Of a stretch of 64,000 bases of DNA, positions 24,505 to 32,789 are shown piece by piece. Position 1 is the stretch's first letter, and each line of letters begins with the position of its first letter. Position numbers and translations under genes: made by a program. Source of the DNA: Sinanaerobacter chloroacetimidivorans (lineage in GTDB: Bacteria > Bacillota > Clostridia > Peptostreptococcales > Anaerovoracaceae); the NCBI RefSeq assembly GCF_018128545.1, contig NZ_JAGSND010000015.1:37331-101330 (forward strand), given 5' to 3'. The notes under the pieces are model-generated. The model was not told where the DNA came from, made no database searches, and saw nothing but the letters and a program-made list of their open reading frames with translations.

Positions 24505-25101
24505 ATGATAACAAAAAATCAAGACCCAGGTTTGGACATTCTGGATACGGGATATCGAGTTACATATGAACAATTGAATACGTTAATTGCTTTTTTAGAC
24601 ATCTGGAGAAGGCTTGCCATGTGGATAAGGTCATTGGTTACAAGTATCGTATATGATCTGGATAATAAAGATGAAACTGTAAATGAGTTATTTCGCATTC
24701 CTTCGGAACTGTATGACACCTTGAGAATTTTCTACGGTCCTACCATAGCGCAGCAGATTTTGAACCTCTTAACAAATTTCATTACAAGTGTCTGGAGGCT
24801 GGTAGAAGCAATGAAAACCGGGGATCAGGAAAATGTGGATGCCAGCACGCAGCAGCTATATCAGACAGCTGATGAACTGGCAGCATTTCTTGCACCAATC
24901 AACATTTATTGGGACGAACAGCAATGGCGAAGTTTACTGAATCAAACTATCAGACTGTTAATTGATGAAGTGGTGTTCGCCCTCAGCAAGAATCATGAAC
25001 AGGAAATAATTGCTTTTAATCGAATGCAGGAAATTGCATCACTGATGGGAAGCTATATGGCAAGAGGAATTATCGCAAGAAGCATGGGAACTGAAGAGTA
25101 A
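24505..25101 (+). CDS. Hypothetical helical protein, 198 residues
   Basis: I do not recognise this protein. It is predicted to be almost wholly alpha-helical and soluble or peripheral: LNTLIAFLDIWRRLAMWIRS near the N-terminus, IAQQILNLLTNFITSVWRLV in the middle, and LIDEVVFALSKNHEQEIIAF towards the end. It has no signal peptide and no cysteine. The start is well supported by AAAGGAGAAAG before the ATG and by its own promoter. Similar small helical proteins occur in clostridia without assigned function. It is alone on its transcript; VanZ follows after 120 bases. Confidence 0.65.
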   Translation: MITKNQDPGLDILDTGYRVTYEQLNTLIAFLDIWRRLAMWIRSLVTSIVYDLDNKDETVNELFRIPSELYDTLRIFYGPTIAQQILNLLTNFITSVWRLVEAMKTGDQENVDASTQQLYQTADELAAFLAPINIYWDEQQWRSLLNQTIRLLIDEVVFALSKNHEQEIIAFNRMQEIASLMGSYMARGIIARSMGTEE

Positions 25102-25220
25102 TACAGAAATTTCATACTATATTTTACTGCCTTTATAGAAATTATGTTATTATAGGCTTATTGATCTGTCCATGAGGACTATGTGATCTGTACATAACAA
25201 CTATAAAGGGAGAACATTTC

Positions 25221-25709
25221 ATGCAGCTATCCAATCAGAATAAAAGAAAAAGGGCTTTCCTGCATCTCAGCTTTGCAGTATATATTTTAATATTGCTCAA
25301 ACTCATATTTTTTAAATATCCGCTTTCAATGGTACAAGCTTTCCTGAGTGAGTGGGGCTTCACCAACCTGACATACAGAGTAAATCTCATTCCCTTTTTT
25401 ACGATAAAGTCCTATATCATGGCCTATGTAAACGGTACATTGAATGTCAATATTATTATGGGAAATCTGATCGGCAATCTTGCGGGATTCATACCGCTCG
25501 GTATATTTTTGCCGTTGCTTTCCGATAAATTAAAATCCTTTGGCAAAATACTGGGCATTGCTTTTATTTTTGTTCTCGGCATAGAAACCTGTCAGCTCCT
25601 TACAAATCTGGGAAGCTTTGATATTGACGATATTATTCTAAATGTTTTGGGGGCGGTTTTCGGTTTTCTGATCTTTAAGATCATGAAGAAATACTTTAAG
25701 ACTGTATAA
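25221..25709 (+). CDS. VanZ-family membrane protein
   Basis: A 162-residue membrane protein with four hydrophobic segments at about 14-30, 75-95, 105-125 and 135-155. VanZ family features are visible: YRVNLIPFFTIKSY after the first segment, NLIGNLAGFIPLGIFLPLL, and GIETCQLLTNLGSFDIDDIILNVLG with the conserved acidic pair. VanZ proteins are linked to low-level teicoplanin resistance, but most chromosomal members have no known role. The ATG follows AAAGGGAGAA by eight bases. A likely extended -10 (TGTTATTAT, 25145-25153) lies upstream. Confidence 0.85.
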   Translation: MQLSNQNKRKRAFLHLSFAVYILILLKLIFFKYPLSMVQAFLSEWGFTNLTYRVNLIPFFTIKSYIMAYVNGTLNVNIIMGNLIGNLAGFIPLGIFLPLLSDKLKSFGKILGIAFIFVLGIETCQLLTNLGSFDIDDIILNVLGAVFGFLIFKIMKKYFKTV

Positions 25710-25848
25710 TATCCTGGCTTAGTTTCATTTCCATAAAAGAGTTTGCATTTACAGATTGCTTGTATAGACAATTTTCGTGATTTTATTGAATTGTCATTTT
25801 ATATATGGTAAAATTTAGAATAGTGTTATTTATTTTAAGGAGGTTACC

Positions 25849-26814
25849 ATGAAAAAAACATTGTCAATCCTAAAAATCATAATCCTGTCAGTGGTTATTG
25901 CAAGCCTTACTTTTGCACCGGCATTTGCTTCAGTGACCAATGGAGAGGAGCTCAACGTTATCAGCCCTGATTCCGGATATAAAATTCTGGTGCCGGACTT
26001 TGTCGAACTCAAAGAAGTTATTGTAGGTGGAGAGAGTATTATTGCAGTCGTAATGAAAACTCCTCAAATCGACAAAGATGGGAAATATCCTATTTTTGAA
26101 ATTGTGACAACGGATAAAGATGCCTATAAAGTGGAATCCTTTCCCGGTATTATGACAGAAGGGCAGATCGGTGATTTCAGTGGAATCTTTAAGGATGGCA
26201 AAGTAATGTACAACCCTACCTTTATGATCAGCGAGGATTTAAAGAACGAGGACTTGGTTTACTGCTTTGATTTTTCCGTATTTGATAAAAACGATAACTA
26301 TATCTTCGGTGCAAGTGACATAAACTTTGTATTTACCAATGATGCCGCATCGTCAGCTTCCGAACCGGTACAGGTACAGGAAAAAACAGCGAAACCGACT
26401 TCTGCAAAGGTGGTTATCAATGGAAAACAAGTTGCATTTGAAGCTTATTCCATTGACAACAATAATTATTTCAAATTAAGAGATTTGGCCATGAGCATTA
26501 ACGGAACAGAAAAACAATTCCAGGTAGGCTGGGATGCTGCGAAAAATGCCATTAACCTGATCTCCAAAACCGGCTATACGGCTGTTGGAAACGAACTTGC
26601 AGTTTCTCAGAATCTGACTTCCAAAAAGGCAGTTTCCACCAATTCCAAGATCTATGTAAACGGTGAAGAAGTGAAGCTTACGGCCTATAATATCGGCGGT
26701 AACAATTATTTCAAACTGAGAGATATTGCCAAGGTTTTTGATTTTGGCGTTACCTGGGACGGCAAGCTCAATATGATCGGAATTGATACCGCTTCCGGTT
26801 ACACAGAAAATTAG
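25849..26814 (+). CDS. Secreted stalk-domain (copper amine oxidase N-like) protein
   Basis: A 321-residue exported protein with an N-terminal signal peptide ending near AFA-S (residue about 26). The first half (30-165) is an unassigned beta-rich domain. The C-terminal half carries two copies of the stalk/copper-amine-oxidase N domain: VVINGKQVAFEAYSID..NNYFKLRDLA at about 190 and VYVNGEEVKLTAYNI-like segment with NNYFKLRDIAKVF at about 265. Such domains are common on clostridial surface proteins and act as structural or wall-associated modules. There is no LPXTG motif or SLH domain, so it is probably released or held non-covalently. AAGGAGG precedes the ATG by six bases. Confidence 0.8.
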   Translation: MKKTLSILKIIILSVVIASLTFAPAFASVTNGEELNVISPDSGYKILVPDFVELKEVIVGGESIIAVVMKTPQIDKDGKYPIFEIVTTDKDAYKVESFPGIMTEGQIGDFSGIFKDGKVMYNPTFMISEDLKNEDLVYCFDFSVFDKNDNYIFGASDINFVFTNDAASSASEPVQVQEKTAKPTSAKVVINGKQVAFEAYSIDNNNYFKLRDLAMSINGTEKQFQVGWDAAKNAINLISKTGYTAVGNELAVSQNLTSKKAVSTNSKIYVNGEEVKLTAYNIGGNNYFKLRDIAKVFDFGVTWDGKLNMIGIDTASGYTEN

Positions 26815-26952
26815 CAGACATCAATCTATGGAATTCATGGGTTTCAATGATCCGAAATTTAAAATCATAGGATAAAGAATTCAATAATTAGATTTCCTTG
26901 CATAAGTTCGCCGACAATTTGCTTCACAAATTGGGCAAGCTATAGAAATGAA

Positions 26953-26992
26953 ACCAGCTCTCTCGTTACATCGGCAGAGCTGGTATTTTTAT
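26953..26992 (+). terminator. Terminator after the stalk-domain gene
   Basis: ACCAGCTCT (26953-26961) pairs exactly with AGAGCTGGT (26976-26984) and is followed by ATTTTTATAT. A smaller hairpin (CAATTTG/CAAATTG, about 26914-26932) precedes it. Confidence 0.8.
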
Positions 26993-27054
26993 ATACAAAT
27001 TTGTAAAAGAATAGTATAATTTGGATAATAATAAAGAAAAAAGGAGGAAAATTT

Positions 27055-28173
27055 ATGGACGCGATTCGAAGAGCTTTTCTCATCATACCCAGGGAATACA
27101 GAAAAGAGTTTTTCCATGAGCTGTATAAAGAAAACCTGCTCAGAATCATTTTATGCTCCTGCTTGATTATCGTTATTGAATTCATCATCTTTGTTCTGAA
27201 CGGAGATATTCTAAGAACGAAGTTTGTGATTCTCGCGATCCTGGCTTTCAATCTTCTCCTTTTACCTTTTTTTATAGTAATGCGTAAGAAAATCAATAAA
27301 ATACCGGATCCCTTAAGCAGGTCCATCCTTACGGTATATTTGATCGGCGCACTGCTGCTGGGCTGTGCGATGAGCCTGATGTCCCAGAGTTATTTTGCTA
27401 CCATGAACGTATATATCATTACACTTTTTATGATTTCTGCATTTATTTACAGGCCCCCCCTAGAGAATTTATTTATATTTTTTAGTACCTATCTTGTTTT
27501 CTTTTTGTTGATTCCGATGTATCAAATTTATCCGGAGGCCGTTCTGATCTTGAGGACCAATGCCTTTATTATGAATCTACTCGCCTGGCTGTTGGCCAGG
27601 ATGGTCTATCATAATAAGCTGAAATCCTTTCAAAATCTTAAACTCATTGAGGAAAGCAATCAGATGCTGAGAGAAATGGCGGTCCGGGATTCTCTCACTT
27701 CATTGTTTAACCATGCTTCCATCTATAATATGCTGCGGGACGAAATCGAAAAATCCAGGGTCTCTAAAAGAAAACTCTGTATTATCATGCTGGATGTGGA
27801 TGATTTTAAAGCTGTGAATGATCAGTATGGTCACTTAATTGGTGACAAGGTGTTGAAAATCATGTCCGGAATATTAATGGAAACCTGCAGAACGACGGAT
27901 TATGTAGGCCGCTACGGCGGTGAAGAGTTTCTCATCGTCCTTCCAAACACCGGGATGAAGGAAGCCTGCTGTCTGGCAGAGCGAATCCGGAGCAATATTG
28001 AAGAAGCGGATTTTGAAAATGAGATCAGGATAACCGTGAGTCTGGGAATTGATGAATCTGTAGAGGGAACCTCTGCGGAAGACATGATAAGAGGGGCGGA
28101 TCATAAATTGTACCTGGCGAAATGCTGCGGAAAAAACAGGGTGATCACGGATCAGCTGCGCATGAATTTATAA
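27055..28173 (+). CDS. Membrane-bound diguanylate cyclase (GGDEF)
   Basis: A 372-residue protein that should make cyclic di-GMP from two GTP. The N-terminal half (about 25-190) contains six or so membrane segments and no known sensory domain. A short linker leads to the GGDEF domain (about 205-370), with RDSLTSLFNH at its start, MLDVDDFKAVNDQYGH for metal binding, and the active-site GGEEF at 288-292. An RxxD inhibitory site (RTTD, 279-282) stands five residues before it, so product inhibition is expected. A paralogue with the same architecture is encoded at 35541. A -10 TATAAT at 27015-27020 with a weak TATACA -35 precedes the gene. Confidence 0.92.
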   Translation: MDAIRRAFLIIPREYRKEFFHELYKENLLRIILCSCLIIVIEFIIFVLNGDILRTKFVILAILAFNLLLLPFFIVMRKKINKIPDPLSRSILTVYLIGALLLGCAMSLMSQSYFATMNVYIITLFMISAFIYRPPLENLFIFFSTYLVFFLLIPMYQIYPEAVLILRTNAFIMNLLAWLLARMVYHNKLKSFQNLKLIEESNQMLREMAVRDSLTSLFNHASIYNMLRDEIEKSRVSKRKLCIIMLDVDDFKAVNDQYGHLIGDKVLKIMSGILMETCRTTDYVGRYGGEEFLIVLPNTGMKEACCLAERIRSNIEEADFENEIRITVSLGIDESVEGTSAEDMIRGADHKLYLAKCCGKNRVITDQLRMNL

Positions 28174-28213
28174 ATCTTTACGATTCAGTATAAAAAAATC
28201 AACATAGCCGCAT

Positions 28214-28260
28214 AAAAAAAGTATCCCGGAAGAGGATATCCTCTTTCAGGATACTTTTTC
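28214..28260. terminator. Bidirectional terminator between the diguanylate cyclase and ferredoxin genes
   Basis: AAAAAAGTATCC (to 28226) pairs with GGATACTTTTT (28249-28259), with an inner GAAGAGGAT/ATCCTCTTTC stem. A-runs and T-runs on both sides allow it to work on either strand. Confidence 0.85.
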
Positions 28261-28298
28261 GTATTATTTAGAGCCTGTTTTCAGCGCCGGTCTCTAAT

Positions 28299-28490
28299 TT
28301 AGGAATTTAAGTTAATAACAGATACCGGACAACTGTCACGGGCTTCTTCAGCCGTTCCTTCTGCGCCGGATGGTACTTCGTCCACGATAACCTGAGCCAG
28401 TCCGTCGTCTGCCATTTGAAACACTTCGGGACAGACTGAGGGGCAGACTCCGCAGCCGATACATCCGGATCGATCAATACTTGCTTTCAT
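28299..28490 (-). CDS. Ferredoxin with one [4Fe-4S] cluster
   Basis: A 63-residue electron carrier. Cysteines at positions 10, 13 and 16 (CIGCGVC) and a distal one in SCPV would hold a single [4Fe-4S] cluster, as in the Thermotoga-type monocluster ferredoxins. A further Cys (PSVC) corresponds to the one that forms a disulfide in those proteins, but its partner is absent here. The start follows TAGGAGGTAAT on the minus strand. The cupin gene lies 66 bases upstream on the same strand, and the two may be co-transcribed. Confidence 0.93.
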   Translation of the reverse strand: MKASIDRSGCIGCGVCPSVCPEVFQMADDGLAQVIVDEVPSGAEGTAEEARDSCPVSVINLNS

Positions 28491-28556
28491 AATATTACCT
28501 CCTGATTAAAATGTAATCTTCTCCATTATTATGCCATTTTTGCTGAGAAATCATTC

Positions 28557-28898
28557 CTAGAAAACCACTGTTAACATGAATTTCATCGGCTCCGGTGCCA
28601 ATACGGCGTGGGGAACCTCAGCAGGCATAACGATGGTTTCTCCGGCCTGCAGGTGGAATTTCTCATCTCCTATTGTTATTTGTGCTTTCCCATCAATCAC
28701 ATAGACCAAAGCATCTCCATGAGAAGCATGGGTGCTGATTTCTTCTCCGCCGTCAAAGGCAAAGAGAGTTATGCTTACATTTGGGTTTTGTACCAGAGTT
28801 TTGCTGACGACCTGCCCTTCCTGGTATACGACCAAATCAGCCAGTTTTAAAATTTTTGCCTGATCAATATTCTTCATGATTTTTTTAGGGGAATCCAT
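28557..28898 (-). CDS. Small cupin-domain protein
   Basis: A 113-residue single-domain cupin. Motif 1 is represented by STHASHGDALVYVIDGKAQI and motif 2 by GETIVMPAEVPHAVLA, with histidines suitable for a metal site. Small cupins of this type accompany redox or stress genes in anaerobes, often under a Crp/Fnr-type regulator; the enzymatic role, if any, is unknown. On the minus strand the ATG follows AAGGAAGTGA. A Crp/Fnr-like palindrome sits about 67-80 bases upstream. Confidence 0.85.
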   Translation of the reverse strand: MDSPKKIMKNIDQAKILKLADLVVYQEGQVVSKTLVQNPNVSITLFAFDGGEEISTHASHGDALVYVIDGKAQITIGDEKFHLQAGETIVMPAEVPHAVLAPEPMKFMLTVVF

Positions 28899-28936
28899 AG
28901 GATCACTTCCTTCCTTTTCTTTCCTTTTATGCCTTC

Positions 28937-28978
28937 ATCATAACAGGGACTCGAGGACTATTGCGTTGCAAATGCAAC
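28937..28978 (-). promoter_or_regulatory. Promoter of the cupin gene with a Crp/Fnr-like palindrome near -41.5
   Basis: On the minus strand TATGAT (28937-28942) is a -10 box without a good -35. The palindrome GTTGCA-AA-TGCAAC (28965-28978) has its centre about 29 bases upstream of the -10 end, which places it close to -41.5 if transcription begins seven bases after the -10. That is the class II position for Crp/Fnr-type activators, which replace a poor -35. Confidence 0.45.
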
Positions 28979-29099
28979 ACAAACAGAAAAAAGTTATAAT
29001 GTTGGTTCTCTTGTAGTTTATACAAAAAAGGCGTAAAATAAAGATAATATTAAGGGAACGTACACAGATTCACAGATTCTTGAAGGAGGCAGTTACACC

Positions 29100-29480
29100 A
29101 TGTCGGATTATCTGGCAGCACTTAAAATTTTTGTTACTAATTTTAGAGGCAGTGAGTACCTTTTAAAGAGTAAAAAAAACTACTATTATGATGAAGCCTT
29201 AGAAGAAGGCATTCATCGGGTAAACAGTTTTTATCTTCCGCTATGGGTCTTGCTGGGGGGCTTTGCCTTATTTGGATGGATTGGGAAACAGCTTACTGAT
29301 TCCCTGGATGTCCTTTCAGGTATTATCTTTCTATGGCTGATCCTTGACGGACTGATTGTGACGCCGGTCCTTTATCTGTACTTCTTGCCAAGACCCATTG
29401 GAGAGCATATAAAAAAAGTGGAAATGACGGAATCAAAGATTCCTATTTCCACATGTCGCCACAAGGGCGACAACGATTAA
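29100..29480 (+). CDS. Hypothetical membrane protein, 126 residues
   Basis: I do not recognise this protein. It has an amphipathic, basic N-terminus of about 40 residues with aromatic residues (NYYYDEALEEGIHRVN), two adjacent hydrophobic segments at about 44-62 and 70-92, and a short hydrophilic tail. The ATG follows GAAGGAGG by ten bases, so it is very likely translated. It is divergent from the cupin gene. A TATAAT at 28995-29000 may be its -10. A GC-rich hairpin (TGTCGCC/GGCGACA, 29454-29472) overlaps its 3' end but has no T-tract. Confidence 0.6.
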   Translation: MSDYLAALKIFVTNFRGSEYLLKSKKNYYYDEALEEGIHRVNSFYLPLWVLLGGFALFGWIGKQLTDSLDVLSGIIFLWLILDGLIVTPVLYLYFLPRPIGEHIKKVEMTESKIPISTCRHKGDND

Positions 29481-29560
29481 GGTGCTTTCTTTGATATTCC
29501 GTCAATATCGTTTTCAGCGATATTTCCTTCATATTAAAAAGAGAGGCGAAGAAGGCCCTG

Positions 29561-30580
29561 TTAAGCCTTCAGATCCTCCAAAAATTGATAAACGAAGTTA
29601 TCTTCCGTAGCCCATGAAGTTACCAGTCGGATGGCAGAATGAAACGAATCAATGGGTTTCCATCGATAGAAGGCATATTTTTGCTCCAGCTCTTCGATCA
29701 GCCGGTTTGGTAAAATGGGAAATATCTGATTTGACGGTGAATGGGTCAAAAAGGAATAACCCTGTTCTAGAATTCCTTTCCTGAGAATGTCCGCCATTTT
29801 ATTGCTGTGTTCAGCCAATTTGAAATACAGGTCGTCCTGAAAAAGGGCCTCGAACTGAATTCCAAGGACTCTGCCTTTTGCCAGCAGACCGCCCTTCTGC
29901 TTCATATGGTAGCGGAAATCTGTCTTTAATTCTTCCTTGCAGATAATGAGTGCTTCACCCATCAGTGCACCGTTTTTTGTGCCTCCGATATAAAAAGCAT
30001 CGACCAGCGCAGCAATGGAAGATAGTGTAAGATCATTTTCAGCCGAGGTTAAGGCGGAACCCAGTCTGGCACCATCCATATACAGATACAGCTGGTTTTT
30101 TCTGCAGATGCTGCTGATGGCTTCCAATTCAGATTTCAGATAAATGGAACCGATTTCCGTAGAATCAGACAGGTAAACCAGTTTTGGCTTTGCCATATGT
30201 TCATCTTCATGCTCGTCCAGTACTTCCTGAATCAATTCTGCTGTGAGCTTTCCGTCGGCAGAAGACTTTGTCAGTATTTTATGCCCGGTTGCCTCGATTG
30301 CACCGGTTTCATGGACGCAGATATGACCGGTAGCGGCTGATATGACTGCTTCATGGGGTCTTAAAAATGCCGAGATCGCCGTAAAGTTTGTCTGGGTACC
30401 TCCGACTAAAAAGTGAACGTCGATGTCGTCCCGTCCAATGTTTTCTTTGATCAGTGCCGCTGCTCTGCTGCAATAAATGTCTTCTCCGTAACCGTCCCAC
30501 TGCTCCAGGTTGGTCTTAAACAAAGCATCTAAAATTCTTGGGTGTGCGCCCTCGCTGTAATCACATTTAAAACTGTACAT
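29561..30580 (-). CDS. ltaE: Threonine aldolase family PLP enzyme
   Basis: A 339-residue fold-type I PLP enzyme that should cleave L-threonine or L-allo-threonine to glycine and acetaldehyde. Family markers are FLVGGTQTNFTAISAFL near residue 60, HVHETG-like histidine ring-stacking region in GHICVHETGAIEATGHK, YMDGARLGSAL and the Schiff-base lysine in YIGGTKNGALMG. The length is normal. The start ATG 30580 follows AGGAACAGGAC on the minus strand; the ribosome site is moderate. It is a single gene, with an inverted repeat over its promoter. Beta-eliminating lyases of the same family cannot be ruled out. Confidence 0.88.
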   Translation of the reverse strand: MYSFKCDYSEGAHPRILDALFKTNLEQWDGYGEDIYCSRAAALIKENIGRDDIDVHFLVGGTQTNFTAISAFLRPHEAVISAATGHICVHETGAIEATGHKILTKSSADGKLTAELIQEVLDEHEDEHMAKPKLVYLSDSTEIGSIYLKSELEAISSICRKNQLYLYMDGARLGSALTSAENDLTLSSIAALVDAFYIGGTKNGALMGEALIICKEELKTDFRYHMKQKGGLLAKGRVLGIQFEALFQDDLYFKLAEHSNKMADILRKGILEQGYSFLTHSPSNQIFPILPNRLIEELEQKYAFYRWKPIDSFHSAIRLVTSWATEDNFVYQFLEDLKA

Positions 30581-30624
30581 GAAACTTGTCCTGTTCCTTT
30601 CTAAAAAGTGCTTAATAATGATTC

Positions 30625-30659
30625 ATTATACCACAAAGGAGAATGGTTTCCCATTCTCC
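30625..30659 (-). promoter_or_regulatory. ltaE promoter overlapped by a 9-base inverted repeat
   Basis: On the minus strand a perfect TATAAT (30625-30630) lacks a recognisable -35. The expected -35/spacer zone is instead occupied by GGAGAATGG (30638-30646) and its exact reverse complement CCATTCTCC (30651-30659), four bases apart. This looks like an operator, for either a repressor or an activator that replaces the -35. Confidence 0.5.
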
Positions 30660-30660
30660 C

Positions 30661-30983
30661 AAATAAAAATTGAATAATCGTAATCGAATCTGCAGAGCTT
30701 TTCTTAAGGAATTTTCCGGAATCATAAGGGTACTCAGAGTTTTCCTTAAAAGATCCTGTTATCTATGATAAAGCGAATATGACATATTGCTTAGTATAAT
30801 ATATGTGCCTTTCTGGTTTTTGTGTATGATATTCTGAACTTCTTTCTGTGAATTTTCTATGAAGATTTGTGAAAAAATAACCTCATATTTTAAATGAAAA
30901 TACTAGATATTTTTTTATGTATGTGTTAGTATTGTAAAGAATTAAATAAAGGCAATCAAACGTGAATGAATAGGGACGGTCAT
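30661..30983. other. AT-rich intergenic stretch, nothing recognised
   Basis: This 320-base stretch between the ltaE promoter and the pyrG leader has no credible reading frame. A TATAAT at 30795-30800 has no suitable -35, and I cannot place the pyrG promoter with confidence; it probably lies in the last hundred bases. Confidence 0.4.
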
Positions 30984-31058
30984 TAGGAGGGGACATTTAT
31001 ATCCTACTCCCCAAATGCTAGTTCTTATTTTTATTTTTGTTTCACCAATTGGGAGAGT
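30984..31058 (+). promoter_or_regulatory. pyrG leader with mutually exclusive helices
   Basis: The C-rich block ACTCCCCAA (31006-31014) can pair with TTGGGAGAGT (31049-31058, one bulge) or with the upstream GGGGA (30989-30993), while TCCTA (31002-31006) can pair with TAGGA (30984-30988). The loop between the last two arms is very T-rich. In Bacillus subtilis pyrG is controlled by leader attenuation linked to CTP; this leader has comparable alternative pairings but no clear U-tract after the last helix. Confidence 0.35.
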
Positions 31059-31085
31059 ATAGCAGGAAATTGAAGGAGGTGACTT

Positions 31086-32702
31086 ATGACAAAATTTATT
31101 TTTGTAACCGGAGGTGTTGTTTCTGGCCTTGGAAAAGGAATTACCGCAGCGTCTCTGGGAAGGCTGTTAAAGGCAAGAGGATTAAGGGTAGCCGCGCAAA
31201 AGCTGGACCCTTATATTAATGTTGACCCGGGAACCATGAGTCCGTTTCAGCATGGAGAAGTGTTTGTAACGGAAGACGGTGCGGAAACAGATCTGGATCT
31301 TGGACATTATGAACGCTTTATAGATGAGGACTTAAATCAGTATTCCAACCTGACCACAGGAAAGGTTTACTGGAATGTTCTTTCAAAAGAGAGAGCAGGT
31401 GAATACCTGGGGAATACGGTTCAGGTAATTCCTCACGTAACCAATGAAATCAAAAAATTTATTTATTCGGTAGGAGAGAAGATTGAAGCAGATGTGGTTA
31501 TCACGGAAATAGGCGGTACAACCGGAGATATCGAAAGCCAGCCGTTTCTTGAAGCCATCAGACAAGTGTCCCTTGAAGTGGGAAAAGAAAATTGCTTATT
31601 CATGCACGTTACTTTGGTGCCTTTTATAAAAAGCTCAGGAGAGCATAAATCAAAACCAACCCAGCATTCCGTCAAGGAATTGAGAGCGTTGGGAATATCG
31701 CCGGATATCATCGTCACCCGATCCGATGAACCTATAGAAGACGATATCAAACAAAAAATTTCTTTATTTTGTAATGTAAAGCCCGATTGTGTCATTGAGA
31801 ATATTACAGTTCCTGTATTATATCAGGCGCCTATGATGCTGGAAGAAAACAATCTTTCGGAAATTGTCTGCAGAGAGCTTTCTCTGTCATGCAAGCCATG
31901 TGACATGGACGACTGGATTGCCATGCTGGAACGTATTGAAAAGAGAGATAAAACGGTGCGCATCGCCATCGTTGGAAAATATGTAAAGCTGCATGATGCT
32001 TATCTTTCCGTAGCAGAAGCCTTAAAGCATGCAGGTTATGAAAACAGCTGCGTGCTGGATATCAAATGGGTGGATGCGGAAGAGGTAACGGAGCATACGG
32101 TGGACAAGCTCTTAAGCGACTGTCAGGGTATTCTGGTGCCCGGAGGCTTTGGAGACAGAGGAATACAGGGGAAGATCGTGGCTGCAAAGTTTGCGCGTGA
32201 GAACAATGTCCCTTACTTTGGCATTTGTCTGGGAATGCAGATTGCGGTCATCGAGTTTGCCCGCAGCGTTCTGGGTCTAAAATATGCACATTCCAGTGAA
32301 TTTGTTACCGATGGAGAGCATCCGGTGATAGCGCTGATGCCTGATCAGCATGGAGACCTTCCGAAAGGCGGAACCATGCGGCTGGGAGCTTATCCGTGCA
32401 AGATCAAACCGGGTTCCATCATGGAAAGTGCATACGGAAAAGATCTCATTCACGAAAGACATCGTCATAGATATGAATTTAACAATACTTACAGAAGTGC
32501 TGTGGAGGCGGCCGGCATGGTGATTACCGGCACTTCACCGGATGACAGGCTGGTGGAGGCCATCGAAATTCCGGCAAATGACTTCTTTGTAGCTGTACAG
32601 TATCATCCCGAATTTAAAAGCAGGCCTAACCAGGCTCATCCTTTATTCAGAGAGTTTGTCAAGGCGTCGCTGTTTAAAGAAACCGCAAATGGGGTAAAGT
32701 AA
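31086..32702 (+). CDS. pyrG: CTP synthase
   Basis: A 538-residue cytosolic enzyme that aminates UTP to CTP with glutamine and ATP. The N-terminal synthetase domain opens [20 protein letters not shown] and contains [20 protein letters not shown]. The C-terminal class I glutaminase domain has the nucleophile Cys in [14 protein letters not shown] and the His/Glu pair in [11 protein letters not shown]. The length is standard. The start follows GAAGGAGGTGA by four bases. It is transcribed alone from a T-rich structured leader; nothing else of pyrimidine synthesis is adjacent except carAB further on, which belongs to the arginine operon. Confidence 0.97.
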   Translation: MTKFIFVTGGVVSGLGKGITAASLGRLLKARGLRVAAQKLDPYINVDPGTMSPFQHGEVFVTEDGAETDLDLGHYERFIDEDLNQYSNLTTGKVYWNVLSKERAGEYLGNTVQVIPHVTNEIKKFIYSVGEKIEADVVITEIGGTTGDIESQPFLEAIRQVSLEVGKENCLFMHVTLVPFIKSSGEHKSKPTQHSVKELRALGISPDIIVTRSDEPIEDDIKQKISLFCNVKPDCVIENITVPVLYQAPMMLEENNLSEIVCRELSLSCKPCDMDDWIAMLERIEKRDKTVRIAIVGKYVKLHDAYLSVAEALKHAGYENSCVLDIKWVDAEEVTEHTVDKLLSDCQGILVPGGFGDRGIQGKIVAAKFARENNVPYFGICLGMQIAVIEFARSVLGLKYAHSSEFVTDGEHPVIALMPDQHGDLPKGGTMRLGAYPCKIKPGSIMESAYGKDLIHERHRHRYEFNNTYRSAVEAAGMVITGTSPDDRLVEAIEIPANDFFVAVQYHPEFKSRPNQAHPLFREFVKASLFKETANGVK

Positions 32703-32704
32703 AC

Positions 32705-32745
32705 CTGTTAATGAGTTAACAGACTGAAATGAGTTAACAGACCGA
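32705..32745. repeat. Tandem 18-base repeat with GTTAAC after pyrG
   Basis: ATGAGTTAACAGACTGA (32711-32727) recurs as ATGAGTTAACAGACCGA (32729-32745). The first copy also forms a hairpin, CTGTTAA (32705-32711) with TTAACAG (32716-32722). It has no T-tract, so it is not an intrinsic terminator. Confidence 0.7.
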
Positions 32746-32789
32746 TCAGAAAGAATTTATCATATATCGGATGAAGGAGGAACAGAGCT

